Origin: Chloroflexota bacterium
GTDB taxonomy: Bacteria; Chloroflexota; Anaerolineae; Promineifilales; Promineifilaceae
Assembly (NCBI GenBank): GCA_008501785.1
Contig: QQUD01001091.1
Span: 1-5,126, forward strand
Length of the DNA stretch: 5,126 nucleotides
Direction: 5' to 3'
The notes under the pieces were generated by a model. The model saw only the letters and a list, made by a program, of their open reading frames with translations. It had not been told where the DNA came from and did no database searches. Shown one piece after another: positions 1 through 4,550 of this stretch. A program made the position numbers and the translations under genes. The stretch's first letter is position 1. Each line of letters begins with the position of its first letter.

Positions 1-213
1 ACTGCCCAAAATTTGCAAAGATGCCTGTGCCCGTGAATGACTCACACATCGTTCTAAAACAACATCGTATTGTTCCCACTGTTCACGTGCATCTAAATCA
101 AAGACAGCCTTACGCACGTCAATCATCTCAAACTTAGCACCGCGCGCCTCTAGTTCTTGAAACAACAATTTCTCTTCTACCCGAATTCGTGAATACAGGA
201 TACCTACTTTCAT
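1..213 (-). CDS. lysX: LysX, LysW:alpha-aminoadipate ligase (ATP-grasp), N-terminal part
   Basis: Only the first 71 codons are in the window; the gene runs off the left edge. The product begins MKVGILYSRIRVEEKLLFQE and continues to a 'VVLERCVSHSR' segment. This is the usual N-terminal layout of LysX/ArgX: an 'ILY.RIR.EEK' opening, then a strand-helix pre-ATP-grasp domain ending in 'L.RCVS..R'. LysX ligases are cytoplasmic and use ATP to join the amino group of alpha-aminoadipate to the C-terminal glutamate side chain of LysW, protecting it for lysine synthesis. Homologues act on glutamate for arginine synthesis. The start ATG lies 10 bp after the lysW stop, and an AGGA ribosome site overlaps that stop (TAGGA), so the two are one translationally close operon. 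The ATP-grasp domain itself is not visible. RimK is the main alternative family, but the adjacent lysW makes LysX much more likely. Lys versus Arg substrate cannot be settled from this part. Confidence 0.9.
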   Translation of the reverse strand, partial: MKVGILYSRIRVEEKLLFQELEARGAKFEMIDVRKAVFDLDAREQWEQYDVVLERCVSHSRAQASLQILGS

Positions 214-223
214 AATTGCTTTC

Positions 224-394
224 CTACTCGCCCCAATCTTCTTCAACTTCAGGTGCCAATTCAACGGTGACAGGGCTGATACCCACGACTTCGAGTTCAA
301 CGCCGCAATCTGGGCACTCAAGAATTTCACCGACGATGGTATTGCTGTCTACTTCAATCGTTGCGCCACATTCTAAACATGTAATTTCGTTCAT
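224..394 (-). CDS. lysW: LysW amino-group carrier protein
   Basis: A complete 56-residue protein, the normal size for LysW. It shows a zinc-ribbon pair of CxxC motifs (C6-x2-C9 and C27-x2-C30), an acidic body, and the diagnostic C-terminal EDWGE. In this family the side-chain carboxylate of the terminal glutamate (here E56) is joined by LysX to the amino group of alpha-aminoadipate. The carrier then presents the intermediate to LysZ, LysY, LysJ and LysK. The acidic surface is thought to dock those enzymes. The start is well supported: AGGAG lies 6 nt before the ATG. lysX follows directly, 10 bp after the stop. It is too short for many gene callers. Some organisms use the same carrier for ornithine/arginine synthesis, so the end product is inferred. 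The long untranslated stretch upstream (395 onward) contains two minus-strand terminators, so lysW is either expressed from a promoter very near it or subject to read-through control. Confidence 0.96.
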   Translation of the reverse strand: MNEITCLECGATIEVDSNTIVGEILECPDCGVELEVVGISPVTVELAPEVEEDWGE

Positions 395-452
395 TTTTGT
401 CTCCTACTATTTCCAAAAAGTGTGACCCTGAATTCATTTTGGGGTCTTATTT

Positions 453-683
453 ATTGCTCACGCTGTTATACGCGCTCTGACCGGTCTTATGGAGGTTAAA
501 TAATTAATCAGGTAATAGAAAAACCACGAATTTTGTCCTGTCATTCCTGCGAAGGCAGGAATCTACTCGACTCAATTTGGATTCCTGCCTTCGCAGGAAT
601 GACAAGTTCTCTATTACTGTTTTATTTTCTTAACCTTCATCAGACCGAGTCAGTAGGTGACGGCTACAGCGTAAGCGCAATGG
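453..683. repeat. ~230 bp imperfect palindromic element (MITE-like)
   Basis: The left half (453-538) and the reverse complement of the right half (605-683) align nearly end to end. Shared blocks run in the same order: ATTGC, ACGCTGT, CTGA, CGGTCT, ATG.AGGTTAA and CAGTAATAGA or its close variant. Small indels explain the uneven arms. The centre holds a perfect nested inverted repeat described separately. The whole could fold into one long cruciform or hairpin in DNA or RNA. The size and terminal symmetry resemble a non-autonomous mobile repeat. I see no clear target-site duplication and no second copy in the window, so mobility is an inference. It lies between lysW and the terminators upstream of it. 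Confidence 0.6.
539..604. repeat. Perfect 25-bp inverted repeat, each arm itself palindromic (REP/dRS3-like)
   Basis: The 25 bases at 539-563 are exactly the reverse complement of those at 580-604, with a 16 bp spacer. Each arm contains its own small hairpin, ATTCCTGC-gaag-GCAGGAAT, with an 8 bp stem. The arms begin TGTCATTCCTGCGAAGGCAG. This closely resembles a widespread bacterial intergenic repeat family whose spurious translation reads 'CHSCEGRNL...IPAFAGMT'. That the repeat is widespread is recalled knowledge; the inverted symmetry is seen directly. Such repeats are typically dispersed in intergenic DNA and may be mobilised in trans. Confidence 0.8.
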
Positions 684-719
684 TAAAAAAAAGGCTTACC
701 GGTGTGTCCGGTAAGCCTT
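684..719 (-). terminator. Strong intrinsic terminator, minus strand (T2)
   Basis: A perfect 12 bp stem AAGGCTTACCGG / CCGGTAAGCCTT (691-702 with 708-719) encloses a 5-base loop. Read on the minus strand it is followed by eight T residues (plus-strand A-run 685-692, which partly overlaps the stem base). This is a textbook Rho-independent terminator for leftward transcription. It sits downstream of a second terminator facing the same way and abuts the palindromic element, upstream of lysW. Confidence 0.88.
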
Positions 720-874
720 ATGATGACGTTGCTTTTTGAAGAGCTTTTGTCACATGCCAAACTAACCCGACAGTTCCGTTGGGGGCGCTTCTTGCTCTTC
801 TTCTTAAATTCGTTGGTGATAATTATGCTATTCAACATTTTGATTTTGTTCTGTTTTTTCACGCTACTTGAAAT

Positions 875-902
875 AAAAAAGGCCTCGCTGATTAGCGAGG
901 CC
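875..902 (-). terminator. Strong intrinsic terminator, minus strand (T1)
   Basis: A perfect 9 bp GC-rich stem, GGCCTCGCT / AGCGAGGCC (881-889 with 894-902), has a 4-base loop. On the minus strand it is followed by six T residues (plus A-run 875-880). It lies about 30 bp after the stop codon of the 22-codon ORF and about 105 bp from the predicted start site of the upstream promoter, so it most simply ends that short transcript. Its loop and inner stem are complementary to the 3' end of the ORF. Confidence 0.88.
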
Positions 903-933
903 CTGGAAATTCTCTTTCTTTGGGTAAACAAGC

Positions 934-1002
934 CTAATCAGCATACTGTCCAGTATGTCCGTGCTTCTTACCCTTCTTTGCCGCGAAAATAGAATTATTC
1001 AT
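934..1002 (-). CDS. 22-residue Lys-rich ORF, possible leader peptide or small protein
   Basis: An ATG-to-TAG frame of 22 codons whose product starts MNNSIFAAKKGKKHG and ends in QYAD. Four of five consecutive residues (9-13) are lysine, all coded AAG, followed by two histidines close together. There is no Shine-Dalgarno sequence. However, a near-consensus promoter would start the message only about 3-6 nt before the ATG, which would fit leaderless initiation. Terminator T1 begins 31 bp after the stop. The Lys run, the following hairpins and the position some 540 bp upstream of lysW on the same strand suggest a leader peptide sensing lysyl-tRNA. The long gap and a second terminator argue against simple control of lysW. 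It may instead be a chance ORF inside a small RNA. Confidence 0.35.
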   Translation of the reverse strand: MNNSIFAAKKGKKHGHTGQYAD

Positions 1003-1012
1003 AACGTGGTTG

Positions 1013-1042
1013 ATAATAACAGAACGGCCGTTACTCTGTCAA
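1013..1042 (-). promoter_or_regulatory. Near-consensus sigma70-type promoter with extended -10
   Basis: On the minus strand a perfect TTGACA (-35, 1037-1042) is followed after 18 bp by TATTAT (-10, 1013-1018, five of six consensus bases). TG lies one base upstream of the -10, giving an extended -10. The predicted start is near 1005-1007. The spacer contains the 8-bp palindrome ACGGCCGT, flanked by ACAG/CTGT, which could be an operator. This is the best promoter in the window. Confidence 0.75.
1024..1031. repeat. ACGGCCGT palindromic octamer (one of four copies)
   Basis: The 8-bp palindrome ACGGCCGT occurs exactly at 1024-1031, 4060-4067, 4725-4732 and 4930-4937, with a 7/8 match (ACGGCCGG) at 1854-1861. 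Four exact copies in about 5 kb is far more than the roughly 0.1 expected at random. One copy is intergenic in the promoter spacer; the others lie within coding sequence. That distribution fits a genome-wide over-represented motif better than a dedicated operator. Confidence 0.6.
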
Positions 1043-1110
1043 CCTGCTAAAACTATCAAAACTGTCCGATATTTTTGCCTAGATGCTGTGCAAATTTCAC
1101 ATGACATAGT

Positions 1111-1129
1111 CCCCAAAAGGGGCTTTTTT
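1111..1129 (+). terminator. Weak hairpin plus T-run, plus strand
   Basis: CCCC-AAAA-GGGG is followed one base later by six T residues on the plus strand. The stem is only 4 bp, and no plus-strand gene precedes it, so termination function is doubtful. Confidence 0.25.
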
Positions 1130-1236
1130 GCAGGCTAGCTCATTATAGGTTGACTTTTTTGCTCACTTGTATCCCCAAAAAGCCCATAAAACTGCTAATG
1201 AATCCATCCAATACGATTTGATACAAAAAGCATATG

Positions 1237-1262
1237 AAAATTTATCTTCCACTTTTGAAGAT
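1237..1262 (-). terminator. Possible weak terminator after the lipoprotein gene
   Basis: A 6 bp stem ATCTTC/GAAGAT (1244-1249 with 1257-1262) with a 7-base loop lies 25 bp after the lipoprotein stop. On the minus strand it is followed by TAAATTTTC. The stem is AT-rich and short, so it would be an inefficient terminator at best. No better candidate is visible before the promoter at 1042. Confidence 0.3.
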
Positions 1263-1287
1263 TCATTTTAATTTATGGTTTTGATCT

Positions 1288-2700
1288 TTATGGCACTACC
1301 CATTCAGCTATGCCATAAACCTTAACATTCCTTTCACTATAAATAACAATACCTTCACAATTTTTCGCTTCTAAATTATATTCCCCAAACATAATAGCTG
1401 GGTGGACACCTGCTTCTCCTGGGTCAATTGTTTTTGGAAGGACAGAAAATAGGTCGCCCCAGTCTGTAGTATCTGAAAGTTTGTAAAATACATTACAAAT
1501 TTGCTCTGAACTGTTATTTGTGACCTGCAAACTGGCGAATTCTACACCTGCAAATCCTGATTTCTCACCAATGACTGCATAAGGGGAGGGATCAAGAATT
1601 ACAAACCCGTTTGGACTTGCCTCATAAATTTTTGAATATTGGAAATTTAATTTAAGAATGTATTCATCATCGCCTTGATAATATAAAGCATGCACCAATT
1701 CGTTTGGCTCGAAATTATAAAAGTATCTTCTACCCTTTCGATCCCCGTTTAAAAATCCAGTGCCCATTGGATACCCTTTTTGTATTTGAAACGGAAGTTC
1801 CTGCACTATTCCTGGCGGCATTCCATCACCAGCAGAAAGCGTATATGTTCCGTACGGCCGGTCCAGTGGAAGCTCGTACTCAAACCTCGCATAATCATTA
1901 CTACCATCCAATTCTAAACGTGTGGGAAACAAATTGATTTTCTTACCTGTGGGAAATGTTAATGATAAAGATAAATTAGAAGATTCAGGATAAAGCTCAG
2001 AAAATGGGTCGCATACACTTATTTCTAATGTAGGCAAAGTTCTTAAGGAATACCATTCACCTACTAATATTTGTCCAGAAGTGACCCCATTTCTAGAACA
2101 ATCAATGCTTTTATGAAAATCTAAAATGTTGATTTTAGTACCTTCATCCCCTCCTCCTCCACCAACAAAAGCAATGAGTTCAATTGGAATCCCTTCAGGC
2201 AAATTACTCTTAATAGATTCGGTGGCATCTTCATTTGTATTCCCCGGCAAGATTGTCTCCGTATTGATCGTTGAAAACTGTGTTACGGGTGGTAGCTGCG
2301 GCAGATAAAGAATTTCCCCGATAACAAGCGCATCGTCTAGTTTGCAATTGTTGCTTTTTATATCTGCTACAGAAATACCCAACACATTAGCAATTGCAAA
2401 AAGCGTGTCATTTGGCTGAACCGGATAAACAACCCAATTTTCAGGGAAACTGCAAGTTGTTTCTGAGCTTTGAGTTGGTACAGGTGTTACTGTTTCCTGT
2501 ACTGGTGTGGTGGTTACCTGTGCCAGCACAGCAGCAATAGTAGGGTCTACTGCAACATCGTCTATAGTTGTTGTAGCTGTTGCCATCGGGGTAAGGACAA
2601 TTGTTTGCGGTTTTTCTCGGCGACACCCCACAACGAATAATATAATTAAAATATACAACAATATTCTAGCATCAAAAAAAGAACTATTTCCTCTATTCAT
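1288..2700 (-). CDS. LysM-domain surface lipoprotein with C-terminal beta-domain
   Basis: The product is 470 residues from the chosen start. An earlier in-frame ATG at 2718 has no ribosome site, whereas MNRG at 2700 follows GGAGGGG. Residues 13-25 form a hydrophobic signal segment ending in a lipobox-like VVGC, with C26 as the probable lipidated cysteine. A Thr/Val/Pro-rich linker (about 34-80) leads to a LysM domain (about 88-135, including 'PNDTLFAIANVLGISVADI' and a final 'LYLP'). C83 and C119 flank or lie inside it and may pair. A glycine run precedes a beta-rich middle region (about 195-385). The C-terminal 80 residues ('NNSSEQIC...WGD...DPGE...GEYNLEAKNCEG', with C402 and C448) match a small beta-sandwich common in Chloroflexota secreted proteins. 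LysM modules bind GlcNAc-containing glycans, so envelope anchoring is likely; no catalytic domain is seen. It lies 37 bp after the EAD protein gene and is probably co-transcribed with it. The specific role is unknown. Confidence 0.9.
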   Translation of the reverse strand: MNRGNSSFFDARILLYILIILFVVGCRREKPQTIVLTPMATATTTIDDVAVDPTIAAVLAQVTTTPVQETVTPVPTQSSETTCSFPENWVVYPVQPNDTLFAIANVLGISVADIKSNNCKLDDALVIGEILYLPQLPPVTQFSTINTETILPGNTNEDATESIKSNLPEGIPIELIAFVGGGGGDEGTKINILDFHKSIDCSRNGVTSGQILVGEWYSLRTLPTLEISVCDPFSELYPESSNLSLSLTFPTGKKINLFPTRLELDGSNDYARFEYELPLDRPYGTYTLSAGDGMPPGIVQELPFQIQKGYPMGTGFLNGDRKGRRYFYNFEPNELVHALYYQGDDEYILKLNFQYSKIYEASPNGFVILDPSPYAVIGEKSGFAGVEFASLQVTNNSSEQICNVFYKLSDTTDWGDLFSVLPKTIDPGEAGVHPAIMFGEYNLEAKNCEGIVIYSERNVKVYGIAEWVVP

Positions 2701-2702
2701 TT

Positions 2703-2709
2703 CCCCTCC
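2703..2709 (-). promoter_or_regulatory. Ribosome binding site that sets the lipoprotein start
   Basis: GGAGGGG on the minus strand ends two bases before the ATG at 2700. GGAGG itself is 4 nt away, slightly tight. The alternative ATG at 2718 is preceded only by AT-rich sequence without any Shine-Dalgarno match. This supports starting the protein six residues later than the longest frame, giving a cleaner signal peptide. Confidence 0.7.
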
Positions 2710-2737
2710 AATACACATTATTCAAATAATCATTTCA

Positions 2738-4357
2738 CTATGAACTATCTCTAGTTAATTCATTTAGCCGCTGTTGGTATAGCGCTTGTCGTTCAGGGCG
2801 ATCAAAAAGAAGATCGATGGCTGTTTCATAGGCAGTAATCGCTTGATCTATATTGCCAGACTCAAAGGCAATCAAACCCAATCGAGCATGGGCTTCACCT
2901 GCCAGCTCACGTACAATACCGTTTGGTTCAGCCAGCCCTTCATGATCAGCAACAACCCGGTCAAATTCTTGGATAGCTGGCTCGAAGCCTACAGTTTCAT
3001 CGATAAAGCTCAATAATAAATAGGATTGACCCAGGTTCATATGCAGTTTTGTTTCCACAAATGAATTGGGCGGTTTGTTTTGGGCGGCAAGTCCTGCATT
3101 TAGACTTGTAATAGAAGTCAACAACTGGTTCTTATTAACCTCACTTCCATCCCCCAAAGCAAGCAGGTAAGCAGCACTGCCAATCCCCGAATAACCACGG
3201 GCATATTCTGGATCAATAGCTAAGGCTTTTTCATAGTAAGCAATGGCTTCAATAAGCAATTCGGTGGCTTCTGTATCCACATTTTCCTGATCAATATCAT
3301 TCGCATTTTGGCGCAAGGCAGCAGCCTGCTTTCCTAGCGTATTGCCAATTAACAAATAAAGAACCTCTGCTCCACTATCATTCTTCAAATCACCCCTTTC
3401 TTCGAGCTGCTTAAACTCTGTCAAGGCACGGTCATACGCTGTAATGGAGTAGTAGGTTAGCCCCACTGCAATCTGGGCAATCATTTCTGAGCGAGGGCGC
3501 AGTTTATCACCAGAGGTAATGCGAAGCGTGCTAGGATCATCCCCCAAAATAAGCAACGGTTCCCCCAAGCGGTATTGACCCAATATTTCTGATGCTTCCT
3601 GAAAGTTTTGTGAAGAGATAAAAAATTCGGGGGTAATTTGCCAATTACCGTTGACCACATCAACTATGCCATACACAATAACATCGGCATTGATCTCCCC
3701 AGCCAATTCTGCTGCTGCCTGAGCGCGTTCCGTCGCTGTTTGGCCTTCAATAATTGGCACAGGATTCAGGCGTGGCTCCACAGGTCCCCAAACGTGAATA
3801 ACTGGTTCATCCAGTTCTTCTACAACAGCATTGAGGCGATTATAGATACTGTTGGCAACATCTTCGCCGCGAGCCAACTCAACCTCGCCAATTACCTGAA
3901 ATGGAGCGACCGCAACATTAAAATCACCCGTCATACGGTCTAGTCCTGGTACACGCAGGCCGAAATAGAGAAGAATACCGCCACCAATAACAAAAAGTGC
4001 CAGAATAACAAAACCAACTCGTTGCTCCAGCCCGACGCGACTAAGTATCTTTTCAGTTAACGGCCGTGTTGCCACTTCAAAGGCTTTTAATTCTGCATAT
4101 AACCTTTCTAGCTCTAATTTACTATCAATTTCAGACTGGGAAAAAATATGGGGGCGTGTCACCTGCAATGCTTCAAGGAGATCATCTAGTCGACCCTCTC
4201 GTCCCATGTATAACACTAATTCACGTGCTTTGGCTTTGCGTGTGCGACCCCCTAAATTTTCGAACTCGATGCCGATTTCAAAACAAAGAGTATGTAGTTC
4301 ATTAAGGCTATAATATTCGATAATGAAGTTGCAAAGGTCGGTCAGGTGAATAGTCAT
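2738..4357 (-). CDS. Membrane protein with effector-associated (EAD-like) domain, FlgO/TolB-like domain and TPR repeats
   Basis: The product is 539 residues. Residues 1-70 form a compact helical domain ('LCNFIIEYYSLNELHTLCFE', then 'GIEFENLGG' and 'KAKARELVLYMGREGRLDDLLE'). It resembles the effector-associated domains, probably EAD7-type, found at the termini of bacterial STAND/protease conflict-system proteins. A charged helix (75-110) leads to one transmembrane segment (about 114-134, 'VGFVILALFVIGGGILLYFG'). Residues 146-275 begin 'FNVAVAPF', with 'VANSIYNRL' and 'NADVIVYGIV', like FlgO/TolB-N type domains. From about 290 to 515 there are TPR-like helical hairpins, clearest at 366-400 ('AIAYYEKALAIDPEYA') and 488-515. 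EADs pair with the same domain on a partner protein, so the domain should be cytoplasmic and the rest outside. Charge around the membrane segment does not settle topology. No enzyme domain is visible, so an adaptor or sensor is likely. The start has a weak AGGA site 9 nt upstream. Confidence 0.85.
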   Translation of the reverse strand: MTIHLTDLCNFIIEYYSLNELHTLCFEIGIEFENLGGRTRKAKARELVLYMGREGRLDDLLEALQVTRPHIFSQSEIDSKLELERLYAELKAFEVATRPLTEKILSRVGLEQRVGFVILALFVIGGGILLYFGLRVPGLDRMTGDFNVAVAPFQVIGEVELARGEDVANSIYNRLNAVVEELDEPVIHVWGPVEPRLNPVPIIEGQTATERAQAAAELAGEINADVIVYGIVDVVNGNWQITPEFFISSQNFQEASEILGQYRLGEPLLILGDDPSTLRITSGDKLRPRSEMIAQIAVGLTYYSITAYDRALTEFKQLEERGDLKNDSGAEVLYLLIGNTLGKQAAALRQNANDIDQENVDTEATELLIEAIAYYEKALAIDPEYARGYSGIGSAAYLLALGDGSEVNKNQLLTSITSLNAGLAAQNKPPNSFVETKLHMNLGQSYLLLSFIDETVGFEPAIQEFDRVVADHEGLAEPNGIVRELAGEAHARLGLIAFESGNIDQAITAYETAIDLLFDRPERQALYQQRLNELTRDSS

Positions 4358-4393
4358 TCACTTTAATCCTATGAAAAAGGGATATGTTTAATT

Positions 4394-4420
4394 TGGCAAA
4401 GCAATGAAGAGATGTTGCCA
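4394..4420. promoter_or_regulatory. Inverted repeat upstream of the EAD gene, possible operator
   Basis: TGGCAA (4394-4399) and TTGCCA (4415-4420) are perfect 6 bp arms spaced by 15 bp, so their centres are 21 bp apart, about two helical turns. This lies about 40-60 bp upstream of the EAD gene start. A minus-strand TATATC at 4422-4427 sits immediately beside it, but no good -35 is found at normal spacing. It could be a repressor site over a weak promoter, or chance. Confidence 0.2.
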
Positions 4421-4507
4421 TGATATAGGTTTTTAGTTATAAAACAAACTGAACTGGAACAAATGCCCTGCCTTGATGCTAACCGTTTTCCAACTACCCA
4501 TAGTCAC

Positions 4508-4550
4508 GCCGGAAGAAATATACTCAAATCTAACGACTCACTCTTCCGGC
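4508..4550 (-). repeat. Stem-loop spanning the cobU stop codon
   Basis: A perfect 9 bp inverted repeat, GCCGGAAGA (4508-4516) and TCTTCCGGC (4542-4550), encloses 25 bases that include the cobU stop (4538-4540). On the minus strand no T-run follows, so it is not a standard intrinsic terminator. It may stabilise the 3' end of the cobU message. It is the only strong hairpin between cobU and the EAD gene. Confidence 0.4.

Larger units (their letters stand above)
875..1007 (-). ncRNA. Predicted ~130-nt structured small RNA or leader RNA
   Basis: A near-consensus promoter (1013-1042) and terminator T1 bracket a transcript starting near 1007 and ending near 875. Beyond the terminator the RNA can form a long hairpin. 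The outer stem is GGGUAAG/UUUACCC (967-973 with 922-928, one G-U pair). After a one-base bulge, AAGC pairs with GCUU. Inside is a 6 bp hairpin CAUACU-GGAC-AGUAUG (942-957). The 8-9 bases 3' of that inner hairpin (GCUGAUUAG, 934-942) are complementary to the loop and inner stem of the terminator. The transcript contains a 22-codon Lys-rich ORF beginning only about 5 nt from the predicted 5' end. It could be a trans-acting sRNA, a small-protein mRNA, or an attenuator leader for something downstream. I do not recognise it as a known RNA family. Confidence 0.5.
395..1287. other. Gene-poor intergenic region with palindrome, terminators and predicted small RNA
   Basis: About 890 bp separates lysW from the lipoprotein gene. 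It holds, left to right: a short GACCC/GGGTC inverted repeat just upstream of lysW (423-445), a large imperfect palindrome, two strong minus-strand terminators, a 22-codon ORF under a near-consensus promoter, a weak plus-strand hairpin with a T-run, a perfect minus-strand TATAAT at 1142-1147 without a good -35, and a weak hairpin after the lipoprotein stop. The longer open frames here (533-739 plus, 702-992 plus, 650-931 minus) run through these hairpins and repeats and have no ribosome sites. I do not consider them genes. No tRNA, rRNA or CRISPR structure is apparent. Confidence 0.8.

Noticed and set aside
216..425. 69-residue plus-strand frame opposite lysW
   Set aside because: It is the antisense shadow of lysW, which has clear CxxC pairs and the EDWGE tail.
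533..739. 68-residue plus-strand frame 'MSCHSCEGRNL...'
   Set aside because: This is the well-known spurious translation of the REP-like inverted repeat at 539-604 and is not a gene.
650..931. 93-residue minus-strand open frame
   Set aside because: It reads straight through both intrinsic terminators and into the palindromic element, has no ribosome site, and its composition follows the hairpins.
702..992. 96-residue plus-strand hydrophobic frame
   Set aside because: It is antisense to the predicted small RNA and terminators, has no ribosome site, and its hydrophobicity comes from T-rich sequence.
903..1287. Possible tRNA or riboswitch in the intergenic region
   Set aside because: No cloverleaf, CCA end or recognisable riboswitch core (lysine, cobalamin) could be assembled from the visible complementarities.
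2144..2164. CTCCTCCTCC-type repeat
   Set aside because: It simply encodes the glycine run of the lipoprotein and is not a separate repeat element.
2507..2743. 78-residue plus-strand frame opposite the lipoprotein N-terminus
   Set aside because: It is an antisense shadow of the signal peptide and Thr/Pro linker with no independent support.
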